DNA of 64,000 nucleotides from Bemisia tabaci (GCF_918797505.1 NC_092801.1:25016477-25080476), one strand, 5' to 3'; shown: positions 45,676-55,632, numbered from the stretch's first letter. A program made the numbers and translations. Notes: generated by a model not told the origin, from the sequence alone.

Positions 45676-46969
45676 ATGCACTCAGGAAGCGCGTGGCACG
45701 AAGCAATCCAAGCCTACGAGACCGCGACTGAAAATTGCAAGGGAATCACGAGAGAAACGTCAACAATGATAAAATCGGTCGCCAACTTGTTATGCCGTGA
45801 GGCCTTCAAGGCACTGGACACCGCAGTTCTGAACACCTGCATCGGCTGGCAGAACCAGAACCCCAAGTGTCGCCAAGTTCCAGGTGCAACAGAGCCTTAT
45901 CACCAATGCACCATTGCCTCGAGGGGAGCATTCCAACCACCTAGGACTCTCCTCGATTGCGCCTATACGACATTCCAACAGGTGATCGTTTCAATTCAAA
46001 CCCGGCGAGAGTTGCTGTCTTCCAGAAGAACGAGTGTGGTACGTCAAGCCAGTGGAGCCAGTGGCTCAGGTCATCCTGGTGCCAGTGGCTCAGGTCATCC
46101 TGGTGCCAGTAGCTCAGGTCATCCTGGTGCCAGTAGCTCAGGCCATCCTGGTGCCAGTAGCTCAGGCTATCCTGGTGCCAGTAGCTCAGGTCATCCTGGT
46201 GCCAGTAGCTCAAGTCATCCTGGTGCCAGTGGCTCAGGTTTTGTTACCACTGGCTCAGGCCGTGGAAGCCCGCCTCGTGCCGAGCTAATTTCACTTCCAT
46301 CGACTCCTCAATTTAATCCAGCCAATAAAGATCCCTCACTAATCGACGATCCAAACTATCGTGTGGAGGATTTCTCTGAAATTCCTCATCGCGAGAGAGC
46401 ATGCATACCGCCTCCTCTATCTCAACCTCAATCTCCTCCTCGATCTCAACCTCAATCTGATCTTCGATATCCTCCTGGATTTCCTCCTCAATCTCAACCT
46501 CGATCTCAACCTCGATCTCAACCTCGATCTCCTCCTCGATCTCCTCCTCCTCATTTTGCTGCCCGTGGCAAGGGTCCTGCCAGCGCGAGCGGCTCAGGCT
46601 GTGCTAGTCCACCCCGTCCGGAGGTAATTTTCCTTCCTCCGACTCCTCCCTTTAATCCAGCTCACAAGGATCCTTCTCTGATCGAGGATCCGGACTTCGG
46701 TGTGGATGATATCTCTTGTGTTGATCCGGACTTCCGCGGAAAGGCACCATACGTTTCGCCTCGACGATCTCCTCAATCTCCTCGAGCCCGCGCAGGTTCC
46801 CCAGTCTCGCATCCTGTGTTCAGTGGAGGGGCATTCACCGGCTTCGATTTTTCACTGCCTCCAACTCCAGAGGAACCATCGGGCCCGGTGGATAGCGCAC
46901 TCCTAATGGATGAAGATTTCAGCGTGGCGGATTTTGAGCCCGCAGAGAATCAACCCGACGCCCTCGCTG
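45676..46969 (+). CDS. Exon 2 of secreted-type C2H2 zinc-finger gene (Cys, Ser/Gly and Pro/Gln regions)
   Basis: The exon follows a pyrimidine-rich acceptor (TTTTTTCCCGAAAATCAG) and ends at GCTG|GTAAGT. It adds 431 codons plus one base, phase 0 in and phase 1 out. Order: a region of about 110 residues with six cysteines; seven GASGSGHP-type repeats; a unit with LPSTP-FNPA-KDPSLI-DPNY; a tract of SQPRSQPRS-type repeats; a second unit LPPTP-FNPA-KDPSLI-DPDF; and a shorter third (LPPTP ... DEDFSVADF). Acidic DPDF/DEDF blocks alternate with proline. No enzyme domain is recognised. The six cysteines suggest disulphides if the protein is secreted. The large uninterrupted frame with ordered repeats is strong evidence of coding. 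Confidence 0.75.
46057..46242 (+). repeat. 24-bp coding minisatellite (GASGSGHP)
   Basis: Seven full 24-base units and a partial eighth begin GCCAGTGGCTCAGG or GCCAGTAGCTCAGG. They keep the frame. Opposite-strand and shifted open frames over this stretch are by-products of the repeat. Confidence 0.95.
46411..46556 (+). repeat. Pro/Gln/Arg/Ser coding repeat
   Basis: Repeats of CCTCGATCTCAACC with variants encode SQPRSQPRS and SPPRS runs inside exon 2. The repeat unit is 6-12 bases, with irregular copy boundaries. Confidence 0.85.
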
Positions 46970-46984
46970 GTAAGTAGAGCCAGG

Positions 46985-47276
46985 TAGAGTACCTTTATAG
47001 ACAGAGTATGGCCATTCGTATCTTTTTACTACAGGAAAACTGTCCCGCTTTTTGATTGGTCAACGAGTTTTTCGGCTCCATGATGCTCTTACGGCCGTAA
47101 ATAAACAAACAAGATGGCGGCTCACCGTAAAATCGATAAGAATCTAAATTTGACAAAAATTTCAATTATACAACAGTAACAATTTAAACTAGCATATCTA
47201 CGCATAACACACGAAAACATTGTTAAATCGCCTTTCACCTTTATCACAGGAGGATGGAAGATGTGCATAACCTCAA

Positions 47277-47324
<48 letters not shown>

Positions 47325-47716
47325 TGAGAGTTTAGTGGCTTCTATTCCTTTAAGAATCTACAGCCATCTATGGGCACTATTTATTGTCCGAAGACATCAG
47401 GGAGTTTGGTAGACATCCATGCTCGGGCTTACAAATTTTCAGGGATTAAGGCCGAGCGAATTCTGCTTACAGATCCACTCGTCAGTTCCATGAAAATATG
47501 TCGCCACCACCGGGATTCGAACCCGGGACCTATTGACCTAGAGTCAGACGCGCTAACCACTAGGCCAACCTGGCCGGCAACCTCAATCTTGCTTGCTGAT
47601 AACAGCCATCTTGTTTGTTTACTTACGGCCGCAAGAACATCGTGTCAGCCTATTTTCACGCGACCAATGAAAAACCGGAACAGAAATGGCCATACTCTGT
47701 CTATAAGGGTACTCTA
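46985..47716. mobile_element. hAT-like MITE in intron 2, with nested SINE
   Basis: It starts TAGAGTACCTTTATAGACAG and ends with its near-exact complement. It is flanked on both sides by GAGCCAGG (46977-46984 and 47717-47724). The ends resemble the TAGAGTCCCTTTATA family at 32 kb but the interior differs. Its left duplication starts right after the donor GTAAGTA, so it landed 7 bases into the intron. Without the SINE and one duplication the element is about 422 bp. Confidence 0.85.
47281..47578 (-). mobile_element. tRNA-derived SINE, minus strand
   Basis: Read on the minus strand, it opens with a tRNA-like head: box A-like TGGCCTAGTGGTTAGCGCG and box B-like GGTTCGAATCC, about 75 bases in all. 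A unique body of about 180 bases and a poly-A tail of at least 42 follow. AACCTCAATCTT flanks it at 47269-47280 and 47579-47590, an exact 12-bp target duplication. Head, body, A-tail and duplication together define a complete SINE. The head is not a functional tRNA gene. Confidence 0.9.
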
Positions 47717-47854
47717 GAGCCAGGTGTTTCACTGCCTTGCAAGGAAATGGGGGGGGGGATGCCTTGGTTCTATGGGCGGAAAAGTGCAAAGCTTCAAAAA
47801 CTTCAAACGCGATTTTCTCACAATGTGAAGATTCGACATCCGCTATTGTTACAG

Positions 47855-47919
47855 ATAAGTCCTCATATGCTTAACAGGGCTCACGTCATAGCTCTCTTTG
47901 ATAGAAATACGTCCAGTTC
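47855..47919. repeat. Family I right half
   Basis: ATATGCTTAACAGGGCTCAC followed by TTTGATAGAAATACGTCCAG matches the right arm of Family I. Confidence 0.5.
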
Positions 47920-47956
47920 TTAGTAATACTGTGGTTTTTTTTTTTATTTAGACTTC

Positions 47957-48052
47957 GCTGCCTGCAAAGCGGCCGCCAGAGGCCCGCGGCCTTTGAGGGA
48001 GTGCAACGCCTTGGAGGTTGGCCGCGTAGTAGCCAGGGGTCCGCCCCCCTAG
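47957..48052 (+). mobile_element. Helitron-like 3' end in intron 2
   Basis: TTGGCCGCGTAGTAGCC is followed by a G/C stem-loop (AGGGGTCCGCCCCCCT) and CTAG with T next. It matches the 31.25 kb end closely for the last 35 bases. Confidence 0.55.
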
Positions 48053-48072
48053 TACACCCCTAAATTCACAAT

Positions 48073-48215
48073 CTGCGTAAGAAATATGTGTATTCATAAG
48101 CCTCCCGCTTCCATAACGATACTACGACAGGGGTGCACATTTCGTATGAGGAGTCGTTCCATCCAGCCTGTAAGCACTAGGCGGGCACTGCGCAATATTC
48201 AAAATGGCCGACGCC
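48073..48215. repeat. Partial Family M arm
   Basis: CTGCGTAAGAAATATGTG, CCTCCCGCTTCCATAACG, ATACTACGACAGGGGTGCAC and GAGGAGTCGTTCCATCC match the left arm of the 3.8-4.4 kb palindrome. Confidence 0.65.
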
Positions 48216-48274
48216 AACCCGCCAAAACACACGCGACGATACGGGATTTTATCAGCCGACAGCGTGTGTATATT

Positions 48275-48530
48275 TGGACCGCGTTAGACAGAAAGGAACC
48301 AAGCCACATCAGCTATTGCCAAATTTAACCGGGCAATTTTTTATTTTACATGAAAACGGTTTTTCGAATTTTTGTGCAAATTTCAGTAAATTTTCTCCAT
48401 AGTGTGAAGCAAATTCCTTAAAATTTTCATAGAAATCCGTTCAAACGTTCTCTCGTAAAAAATTAAATTGCCTTGTTAAATTTGGCAACAGCTGATGTGG
48501 CTTGGTTCCTTTCTGTTCGACGCGGTCAAT
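48275..48530. repeat. Family B palindromic MITE copy in intron 2
   Basis: TGGACCGCGTTAGACAGAAA at the left is mirrored by TTTCTGTTCGACGCGGTCAA at the right. Confidence 0.8.
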
Positions 48531-48550
48531 TTATTCATTGCATTGATAAG

Positions 48551-49243
48551 CAGGACCGGATAAAGGGGATGGCCACATGGGCGGCAAATTTTGCATTTTT
48601 CTTAAAATATAGCTATAAAGAAAAATCGGATTCAAAGGAAAAATTACAAACGAAAAAAGGTGGCAAAATCTCTCATTTCCCGAGAGGATGTCTGTAATTT
48701 TGTCGTCTTCCTGTGATACAATATACAGCAGTGCAGCACCTTTAATTAGTCGAGTTAAGACTAAGAAAGAAACCGAACACGGAATTTGGCGTGGAACGGC
48801 GCGACGCAGAGAGGAATGATGACGAGAACTTGAGATGAACATGAGAAACCCACGGCGCGGCGCGGCGGTCGGCATGTAACACATATTAGCGCCTACAAGA
48901 CTGCATGAATACTTCACGCATTGCGTCAAAGATAGTGCGGTCGCTGCGGTCAGCAGCGGACGGGGTGAAACGCATGGCGCCTACAAGACTGCATGAATAC
49001 TTCACGCATTGCGCCAAACACGGTGCAATCAGCGCGGCCCGGCGGCGGAAGTTAAAATTATTAAAGCACATTTGTGTTTGTGATTTCATAATATTTTCGT
49101 TCATTTCTTGTTAATCGAAGGCCTTGTCCACACAGAGATAGGTTTACGGAACTCAACTTTCGCGCCAAGTTACGTGAATTTTGGCTAGTAGTGTTGACAG
49201 GGCTTTCGCAAAAAATGTGTCCAACATGAGTAAACGCGTCGTA
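48551..49243. mobile_element. Second hAT-like copy, inverted and truncated, without the LINE
   Basis: It starts CAGGACCGGATAAAGGGG and follows the 41.66 kb element in reverse order through the GCGCCTACAAGACTGCATG/TTCACGCATTGCG units to TTTACTCATG-complement sequence. It stops about 100 bases short of the far terminus. It lacks the roughly 1.8 kb holding the LINE fragment, so it approximates the older, unoccupied form. Confidence 0.8.
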
Positions 49244-49249
49244 ACGCGA

Positions 49250-49440
49250 GTAACTTCGGTTCTCACATCTGAAGTACTTCAGATGTAAGAACTGAAGTTT
49301 CAGATGTAAGAACTGAAGTTTCAGATGTGTGATCCGAACCTCGACAGCTAGACCTTAAGGGTTCAGATGCTCAATCTGAAAACTTCAGAGATCCATATGA
49401 CCTAAACTTCGGGTACCACGGTACCACGCACGAGATTTTT
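49250..49440. repeat. Family N partial copy
   Basis: ACTTCGGTTCTCACATCTGA and AACTGAAGTTTCAGATGTGTG followed by GATCCGAACCTCGACAGCTA match the right half of the 35.4 kb palindrome. Confidence 0.7.
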
Positions 49441-49551
49441 TTCTCCGTTTAATACAAAGTTTTATATGTAGAACCACCTTAAGCGAGTATCCTATTGATT
49501 GTTCTTCATTTTTGTTTTCAATTTTCTTTCTCTTTTCTTTCCTCCTTAAAG

Positions 49552-49763
49552 CTCCACCGCCTTCAACATCACCACCAAGGAGCCCCAAGCTTTATACATG
49601 TGATCTTTGCGGACGGATATACCCGGGAATGACGTCGTTAGTCCACCACAGACGGTCTCATCGGCAGAAGCTCAAATGTCCTCATTGCACCAGAACCTTC
49701 TCATTGCGTGGGAACTTGGACAAGCATGTGAGGCACTGTCACTCTGATCAGCCAAATCCGTAG
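49552..49763 (+). CDS. Exon 3 of secreted-type C2H2 zinc-finger gene (two zinc fingers)
   Basis: A long pyrimidine tract and TTAAAG precede the exon. Its two leading bases complete the split alanine codon from exon 2, and it runs to TAG at 49,761-49,763. It encodes a Pro-rich linker, then finger 1 (YTCDLCGRIYP ... HHRRSH, CX2CX12HX3H) and finger 2 (KCPHCTRTFSLRG ... HVRHCH, CX2CX12HX4H). The fingers fall at about residues 470-490 and 496-517 of 523. C2H2 fingers usually bind DNA. Two fingers at the C-terminus of a protein with a signal peptide is an unusual combination. Confidence 0.8.
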
Positions 49764-50917
49764 GGGGCTGAAGCTTATCGACTGGACGTATTTCTGCTAA
49801 ACGAAACTATAGACGTGTAGGGAAGATGAGGTGTGTTCTAAAAAGCCAAGGTATTAACACAAGTGTATGGACATCGGACAAGTTGAAATTCTGGCCCCTG
49901 ATTGGCTCTCCAGAAGCCTCTTAACGACCGCTATTTGTATATCTTTATTGTTGTGATTGGTCGGTGATGTATTGGTTATGTTTGTCCAATTTTGTAATAT
50001 TTCGTTATTCATTTTTTGGAGTTCATTAAATTGTTCCTGATGACCTTATAGCCCATCATTGTTGATGCTTGATAGTTTTTTGATGTTTAAATTTTCATAC
50101 AATTAGAAAGACTTTTGCTGTTTTAGCTATTTCAGTGATTTCATCTAAAAAAGATTAGACGGATTTTGAAGGAAACTCGATTTCGAAAATTTGACACTTA
50201 CTGATCCTTTTACTATCACGACAAAATGCCTGCCTAAACCGGTCATACGAAGTTCATCTAGTAGATGGCAGCACTCATATGGAACAATTTCAAATTATAG
50301 TGGTTGCCATATCAGCATAATTTGATGCAAAAATCGTGGCTAATGAAGAGGACTTTTTATTTATTAATTCTACTCTATTAATAACAGGCAAAGATACTAC
50401 AGTGAAATAAATGAATAACAAACATTGATAAGCTTTGTATATGTAGTCAGAAGTGTTGAATAGTTTATTTGTGAAAAAACTGAATTCGTCAGATTTTGTA
50501 GGTCAGTTTAAAATAAATAATAATTTATTTTTAGGTATTATGGTTGCGGTTGAATTGTTTCTTAATGACCGTATTGAATGGGTTGGATTCCGTCGGTTGG
50601 TTGATATCAGACTCCGATTGGAGAGCCTTTTAACAATTGAGTTTTTTGCATCAATTGATCATAATAACTTCTCACCACCGAGGTCTGGAACCAAACAAGC
50701 ACTGAAATGGGGGAAAATTAAAATTAGTCACCGGAAAAAGGTTGCTGATCGAACAAAAAATCGTGATCAATCGTGATAAAATTTCGATTTTATCCGAACG
50801 CGATTTTATAGAGATAAAATTGAGGCAAAGTCGAGGATAATCACTCAGATGTTGATGATCCTAACGATTTTATTGCAAAACAATAGCAATTGAATTTCAA
50901 AATATCGTAATTTTTCT
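49764..50917. other. 3' flank of the zinc-finger gene; AATAAA at 50,406
   Basis: The first clear AATAAA hexamer after the stop is at 50,406-50,411, about 640 bases on, and is a possible poly-A signal. A 107-codon plus-strand frame at 50453-50776 has no recognisable domain and is not called. Confidence 0.35.
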
Positions 50918-51064
50918 TTGCGATATATCGATTGATCTATCATTTAAACCTATGGAAAAGGATCGATAAACAGGGTGTTCGCAGCGAACACCTTAATAAT
51001 CGATTGTTTACCATAGTTTTAAATGGCATAACAATCGATACATCACAATTCACGCCACGCCACT
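50918..51064. mobile_element. Family J MITE copy, left end eroded
   Basis: TGCGATATATCGATTGATC, CATTTAAACCTATGG, GTGTTCGCAGCGAACACC and the right end CACGCCACGCCACTG are present. The CAGTGG left end is missing. Confidence 0.7.
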
Positions 51065-51684
51065 GGTGTACATTTCATCAAAGGAATTTGATCATCGACC
51101 GAAACAAATATTTTTGTTGAGTGTGGACCCTCTTCCGTCATAGATGCTGGAATCACAAAAATCTGGGCTGGGGTTGATATCGGATTTTAACGGTACCCGT
51201 CATTTTGTATGTTACCACCTAAGTGCATTAGGACAAACAGATCTTTTACTTGGGATTTCTAAAGCGGGAAAAAATCTTCAGAATTATATACGATCAATTA
51301 TATTACATTATCCGAGGAGGAACTAAAATATCTGTCTTAACCATAAAAACACCCCTCCATACAGGAAAACGAACGGCGCAAAAGTTTTTTTTTTTTTTTT
51401 CTGAAATGAGCCCGAAATTGAGAAACCTGATTGCAAAGTAGGGTCCAACGATAAGTTCTTTTTCAACTTCATTGGAGATTCACTTTAGAAAATTTAGCTA
51501 TATGTTGAAAAAAAAAATGTTTTGGAGCGAGCGCAAACAATCTTGACATATTGAGGAGCTATAATCTACAAGTTAAATAGGTTTATTATTTTGGCACGTA
51601 TTAACACGCCTTTGCGATTATTTTGACTCCCTACTCGATACAATGTATCGACTGTCTGAGTTGTTTGTTGTTTGACCTCCATGA

Positions 51685-51743
51685 TTACGGAGGGGCAGAA
51701 CTCAATTCCTCTCGACCATTTTCTGCGGTTGGAAGAAATATAC
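51685..51743 (-). CDS. Exon 5 (last) of small multi-pass membrane protein gene
   Basis: On the minus strand the acceptor TGTGTTTCTTTTAG precedes GTATATTT. Together with the A left from exon 4 it completes a serine codon, then 18 codons run to TAA. The tail is hydrophilic (ENGREELSSAPP). The intron before it is only 76 bases. A fourth membrane segment, common in the LAPTM/DUF4728 group, would be expected about here but is not seen, so a different last exon may exist. Confidence 0.5.
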
Positions 51744-51819
51744 CTAAAAGAAACACACACTCATATGTTGTGCAATTATAATGAACCGTACGTAAAAAAA
51801 AATTTGAATATGTACTTAC

Positions 51820-52015
51820 TGAAAACCATCACGTGAGAGATAGTAGTTTCCCTGATGAAAGAACTGTGTTGATGTGACCTATCGCGTGCGACATCATTCA
51901 GTGGGGCATCGTACATAAACATTGCAACGTTCACCCAAAAAATCATACTGCAAATCAGTAGGATCATTTTCACGGTATTCAAGATAATATAAAGCCTCAA
52001 CAATCCAGTTTTATT
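51820..52015 (-). CDS. Exon 4 of small multi-pass membrane protein gene
   Basis: A strong acceptor (TTTCCCCCTTTTCAG) opens 65 codons in phase 0, closing at TTCA|GTAAGT in phase 1. It starts NKTGLLRLYIIL and continues into a long hydrophobic segment (MILLICSMIFWVNVAMFM), the third predicted membrane helix, followed by a hydrophilic loop. The consensus splice sites on both sides make this the best-supported exon of the gene. Confidence 0.75.
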
Positions 52016-52135
52016 CTGAAAAGGGGGAAAATGCATGAAAATACGTTGTTCACAGATTTATAAATGAACAAAATGAGAAAATAGTGAAACATATATGCGA
52101 AAATATATTTACTTATCATCATTCTGCTGTGCAAT

Positions 52136-52388
52136 ACTGCCGTGCTAAGGAAAAACGCCGTATGAACATTCGAGAGTTGCCAAATTTCCTCCAATAAAAT
52201 TTTTATTTTTGAGGAAAATTATGAATATTTTTCTTGATATTTTCAAATAATTTAGATCTAATTACAAAGAAAATTCTGTAAAAAATTGATCGGAAAATAT
52301 TCACGAGTATTCCTGGAAATTTGTACTTAATAAAAGGAAATTTGGCAACTGACGAATGCTCATATTGCGTTTTTTCTTGGCACGGCAG
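52136..52388. repeat. Family A palindromic MITE copy, in an intron
   Basis: ACTGCCGTGCTAAGGAAAAA at the left is mirrored by TTTTTTCTTGGCACGGCAG at the right. It lies in intron 3 of the membrane-protein gene. Confidence 0.85.
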
Positions 52389-52725
52389 AATCGGCGATAA
52401 GATTCAAGCTTCAGATTTCAGCTATCTTTAATTTTCAAGGAAAAATTTGGAATACAAGAAAAGTCTTCCATTATGACAAGTGTCGAATATACTTTAGTTC
52501 TTAATTAGACCCAAGAGGACACAAATTTTCTGTGAGCGGAGAATGTGAATTTACGTAGACAGAAACATCATTTTCTGATTTGGGAATTGACTTTGGAATG
52601 TCTTGATACGTTCATCGTATGTTACATAAAAGTCGATAAGTTGTGTTGTGTGTTGATAAATTGTCGAGTGTTGTGGTTCTTATTTTCACACCCTGTCTAG
52701 TGGTCTACTATTCAACTATAATTAC

Positions 52726-52796
52726 CGCATATGCTCCTATAAGTAGTGGCCCGCCACTGGTTAGCAATTCGATCAATGACGATATCATAAATATAC
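52726..52796 (-). CDS. Exon 3 of small multi-pass membrane protein gene
   Basis: On the minus strand the acceptor TATTGTTGACAG precedes 71 bases that complete a glycine codon from exon 2 and add 23 codons, ending phase 0 at GCG|GTAATT. The peptide IFMISSLIELLTSGGPLLIG is a membrane helix. It leads straight into NKTGLL of exon 4, as in LAPTM-like proteins where helix 2 ends in a small-residue stretch. The donor is weaker than the others. Confidence 0.65.
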
Positions 52797-53147
52797 CTGT
52801 CAACAATAATATCAAAAGTAAAAATACAAAACTTGAGAAAAAAATTAAAAATTAATTTAAATCTTAAAATTTCAGTTGTGTTTCATAAAAGTTTCAAGTA
52901 TTTATTACTTGCAGACACATGTGTGGACAATGGTCAGATCCCAGTTATAGTTGAACTAAATTTTGGTGGCTATAAGCTATAGTATGGCCTAACTGGGATT
53001 GACTTGGCGACCCATTGTTTAATTTTAAGTTAAAATGTGGAAAAATACGTTTTGACTTGTCTCGAGGGTCTACTTACTAGTGTTCTTCACCCCCGAAACT
53101 TTAGGCAACGATTGAGTACAGTACATTCTTTTCGTCGTCACCATGTA

Positions 53148-53399
53148 TGCTGAGGTATATAACCGTTTTGATTTTCAGACGTTGTCATGTTTCCTCCGAT
53201 AAAATACACACGTTTTTTGGAAACTTTGAGAATTTTCTTTCCTTAATCTCATCGAAATTTATTTTCTGAGACAGAATGCAACTGCAAAAAACCGGGGAAG
53301 TGAGAGGAAATATTTTAAACTACCCTCAAAGATACATTTTTCATACGGAGTTAGGGAGCATTCGATTCCCTCAAAGGTGTTCCTCCTTAGCATGGCGGT
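53148..53399. repeat. Family A copy (diverged), in an intron
   Basis: ACCATGTATGCTGAGGTATA at the left and GTTCCTCCTTAGCATGGCGG at the right keep the family ends, with eroded arms. Confidence 0.5.
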
Positions 53400-53417
53400 G
53401 AAGGCGTTGATATGAGC

Positions 53418-53520
53418 CTAGCGGGAGGTATGCCCCTTGGCCACCACGCGGCCCAACCCCCAGAAAACACTTCGCGCTCTCCAAAATCCGCTTTTTGGAC
53501 CTCGGACCATAATACAAGGC
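53418..53520 (-). mobile_element. Helitron-like 3' end, minus strand (imperfect)
   Basis: On the minus strand GGGCCGCGTGGTGGCC is followed by a G/C stem and CTAG. The next base is G rather than T. The upstream GC-rich segment resembles that of the 8.9 kb copy. Confidence 0.45.
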
Positions 53521-53691
53521 GCGACAACAACGGCCCTTGGGACTAACGCATGTCGATAGCTACAAAAATCATGAAAACCGGCCCTGTAGAATTTTAGAAC
53601 AAACAGCGACATAAAATGAACACTTGCATTGTTTAAAGGGGAAAATAAATAAACTTAATTACGTAATATATGCATAAAGAACCTACACTGA

Positions 53692-54000
53692 TAAAAATAT
53701 TTGTGTTCTTGTGTTACGTTTGATTAATATGGGAAGTAAAACACAAACCAACACAAATTTGCTGTTAATTTTGGTACAGTTTTCAGTGAATTTAGCGCAG
53801 AAAACAATGGCGAGACTGAGAAAATGCATTTCTCCGATTGCAGCGTTGGTATATTCACCACTCGTTTTTCATTAAGTTTCCTCGCAAGATAACGAGATGA
53901 CATTTTCTCTTGAAATTTTCAACCAAACGGTAGGGTTATTTTGTGTTTTACATCCGGCATTATAACCATACTTTCGTGTTGAAATTTCTTTCTGTGTAGG
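53692..54000. repeat. Possible MITE with CCTACACTG ends, about 309 bp
   Basis: CCTACACTGATAAAAATATT at the left and GAAATTTCTTTCTGTGTAGG at the right are only roughly complementary. AACACAAACC-type motifs occur inside. Confidence 0.4.
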
Positions 54001-54073
54001 TCATATTTCCAAAATCTCTATAGAGCGAGCCCGTCTAATAATGAACATTTAGGGACTCCGAGAGCTTATAATA

Positions 54074-54302
54074 CACTGGAAAAAAAAACACATTGGATCT
54101 AGAGTCCAGACTCTTAAAAACATCGACAAAAAAAAAACATTATTGATTCAGTCAGATTTAAGCTTAAATCAAGAACCAAGCCTCTTAATTTGAGCGGATT
54201 TCCTATTGATTTAAGCTTGAATCTGATTGAATCAAGAGTCCTTTTTGTTGTCGATGTTTTCAAGAGTCTGGATTCTAGATCCAATAACTTTTTTATCCAG
54301 TG
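54074..54302. repeat. Family G MITE copy with TA flanks
   Basis: It begins CACTGGAAAAAAAAACAC and ends TAACTTTTTTATCCAGTG, with TA on both sides. The interior has AGTCCAGACTCTTAAAAACA and its complement. Confidence 0.75.
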
Positions 54303-54446
54303 TAGTAGTGATGGAGAAATACCTCTTCCCCACCCTCACCAATACATGTTTTAGAGCGAATTGCACCACTGAGGTCTTCACGCTCATGCCAGTCACTGTA
54401 TTTCGCTTGAGGTGGAATTATGATGGATGTATAAAAAATCACTGAC

Positions 54447-54528
54447 CATTTTCATTTATGAGATTCCGTTCACAGCATGTAAATTTGGCCCCAGGATATG
54501 CCTCTAAGACGTAATGCAGAGCAAAAAA
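54447..54528 (-). CDS. Exon 2 of small multi-pass membrane protein gene
   Basis: The acceptor TTTTCTATTTTCAG opens 27 codons in phase 0, ending in phase 1 at AATG|GTCAGT. It starts FFALHYVLEAY, which completes the first membrane helix begun in exon 1. A short loop with two adjacent cysteines (TCCERN) follows. The phase agrees with exon 1 and with exon 3. Confidence 0.65.
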
Positions 54529-55061
54529 CTGAAAATAGAAAATTAAATTTTATATTGAAAAGTTACTGGAATGAAATCTTTTTTTTAAACTCAGGATTGT
54601 TGCATTCCGTGAAAATTCCAAAATCATGGAATAGGAATGCTCTTTTTAAGTACGAGCAGAGGTTTAAAAGATGAATCAAATTACAGATCTTTAGAGGAGA
54701 GATATTCAATTCTATAGCATGCGAAGAAAAATAACTGATCGTGTGATTGAATAATCAAACAAACGATATGCATTCACTATTGAAAGAAGAGATGTGATAA
54801 ATTCACACTAATTCTCAAAGTCAACGTTATGCTAATCAACAAAATTACCAGGACTGTTATTAATTGTGTGATATCCGTATCTTTGTGCTTTGATAAATAA
54901 ACTGATTCAAGGGCTTAGCACTTGACCCCTCATCAAATGTTTGAAGCTACGCGTGCATATGTTTTTATCAAAGGAATAAACTGTCAAATATTTGCAACGC
55001 TGCGTTGCAATCAAGCCCTTCTGATGGCTGATTGCACTGCCGCTGCCCCTTCCCCATCAAT

Positions 55062-55313
55062 TGGACCGTGTTAAGTATAGGAATGAACCAAGCCACATCA
55101 GCTATTTTCAAATTTAATTGGGCAGTTTAACTTTTTACATGAGAACGGTAGTGCAGATTTTTGTGCAAACAGTGAATTTTCTGCGTAGCACAAAGCAAGT
55201 GCTTTAAACTTTTTAAAAGGTGTCCCCACAAACGTTCCCTTGTAAAAAATTGGATTTGCCCCTTTAAATTTGGAAATAGGGTTGCTTGGTCCTTTACTGC
55301 TGAACGCGATCCA
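55062..55313. repeat. Family B palindromic MITE copy, in intron 1 of the membrane-protein gene
   Basis: TGGACCGTGTTAAGTATAGG at the left is mirrored by TTTACTGCTGAACGCGATCCA at the right. Confidence 0.75.
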
Positions 55314-55380
55314 ATTATAGCCATGCTCAAAGTCATGCGGCGAATCACAGTAAAGACATATATCATGGAAAAAATGTACA

Positions 55381-55592
55381 TATTTCTGTCAAACGGACCT
55401 AAGTGCCATAGGGTGAGGAAGGTAAAGGGGGGCTTGGATTGGCGGCGGAACCGGGCGTCGGGATCATTCCGTCCTATGCTCTCAACGCTTTTCCATGGCG
55501 CTTAGTTCCGTTTGACAGAACGCGCTATCCGGCATTCTAAATTCCTCAAAAGGAACTCAAATTGGCACTTAGTTCCATTTGATAGAAATACG
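55381..55592. repeat. Family I arms in inverted and direct order
   Basis: TTTCTGTCAAACGGACCTAA at the left, CTTAGTTCCGTTTGACAGAA at about 55,500 and CTTAGTTCCATTTGATAGAAA at about 55,570 are Family I ends. The segment between the first two (GGTGAGGAAGG ... GGCGGCGGAACC) is not family sequence. Confidence 0.5.
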
Positions 55593-55632
55593 TCCAAATA
55601 TGAATGACACCACGTAATTTGGAGATACTCAC

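Noticed and set aside
46057..46242. CRISPR-like array of regular repeats
   Set aside because: The 24-base units are contiguous without spacers and encode an in-frame peptide repeat.
47500..47578. A functional tRNA gene on the minus strand
   Set aside because: Box A and box B are present, but the anticodon arm is poor and the sequence is the head of a SINE with body, A-tail and target duplication.
54340..54395. Alternative 56-base exon for the membrane-protein gene
   Set aside because: The phases fit, but the peptide is not a membrane helix, the intron would be only 51 bases, and the exon at 52,726-52,796 gives the expected second helix.
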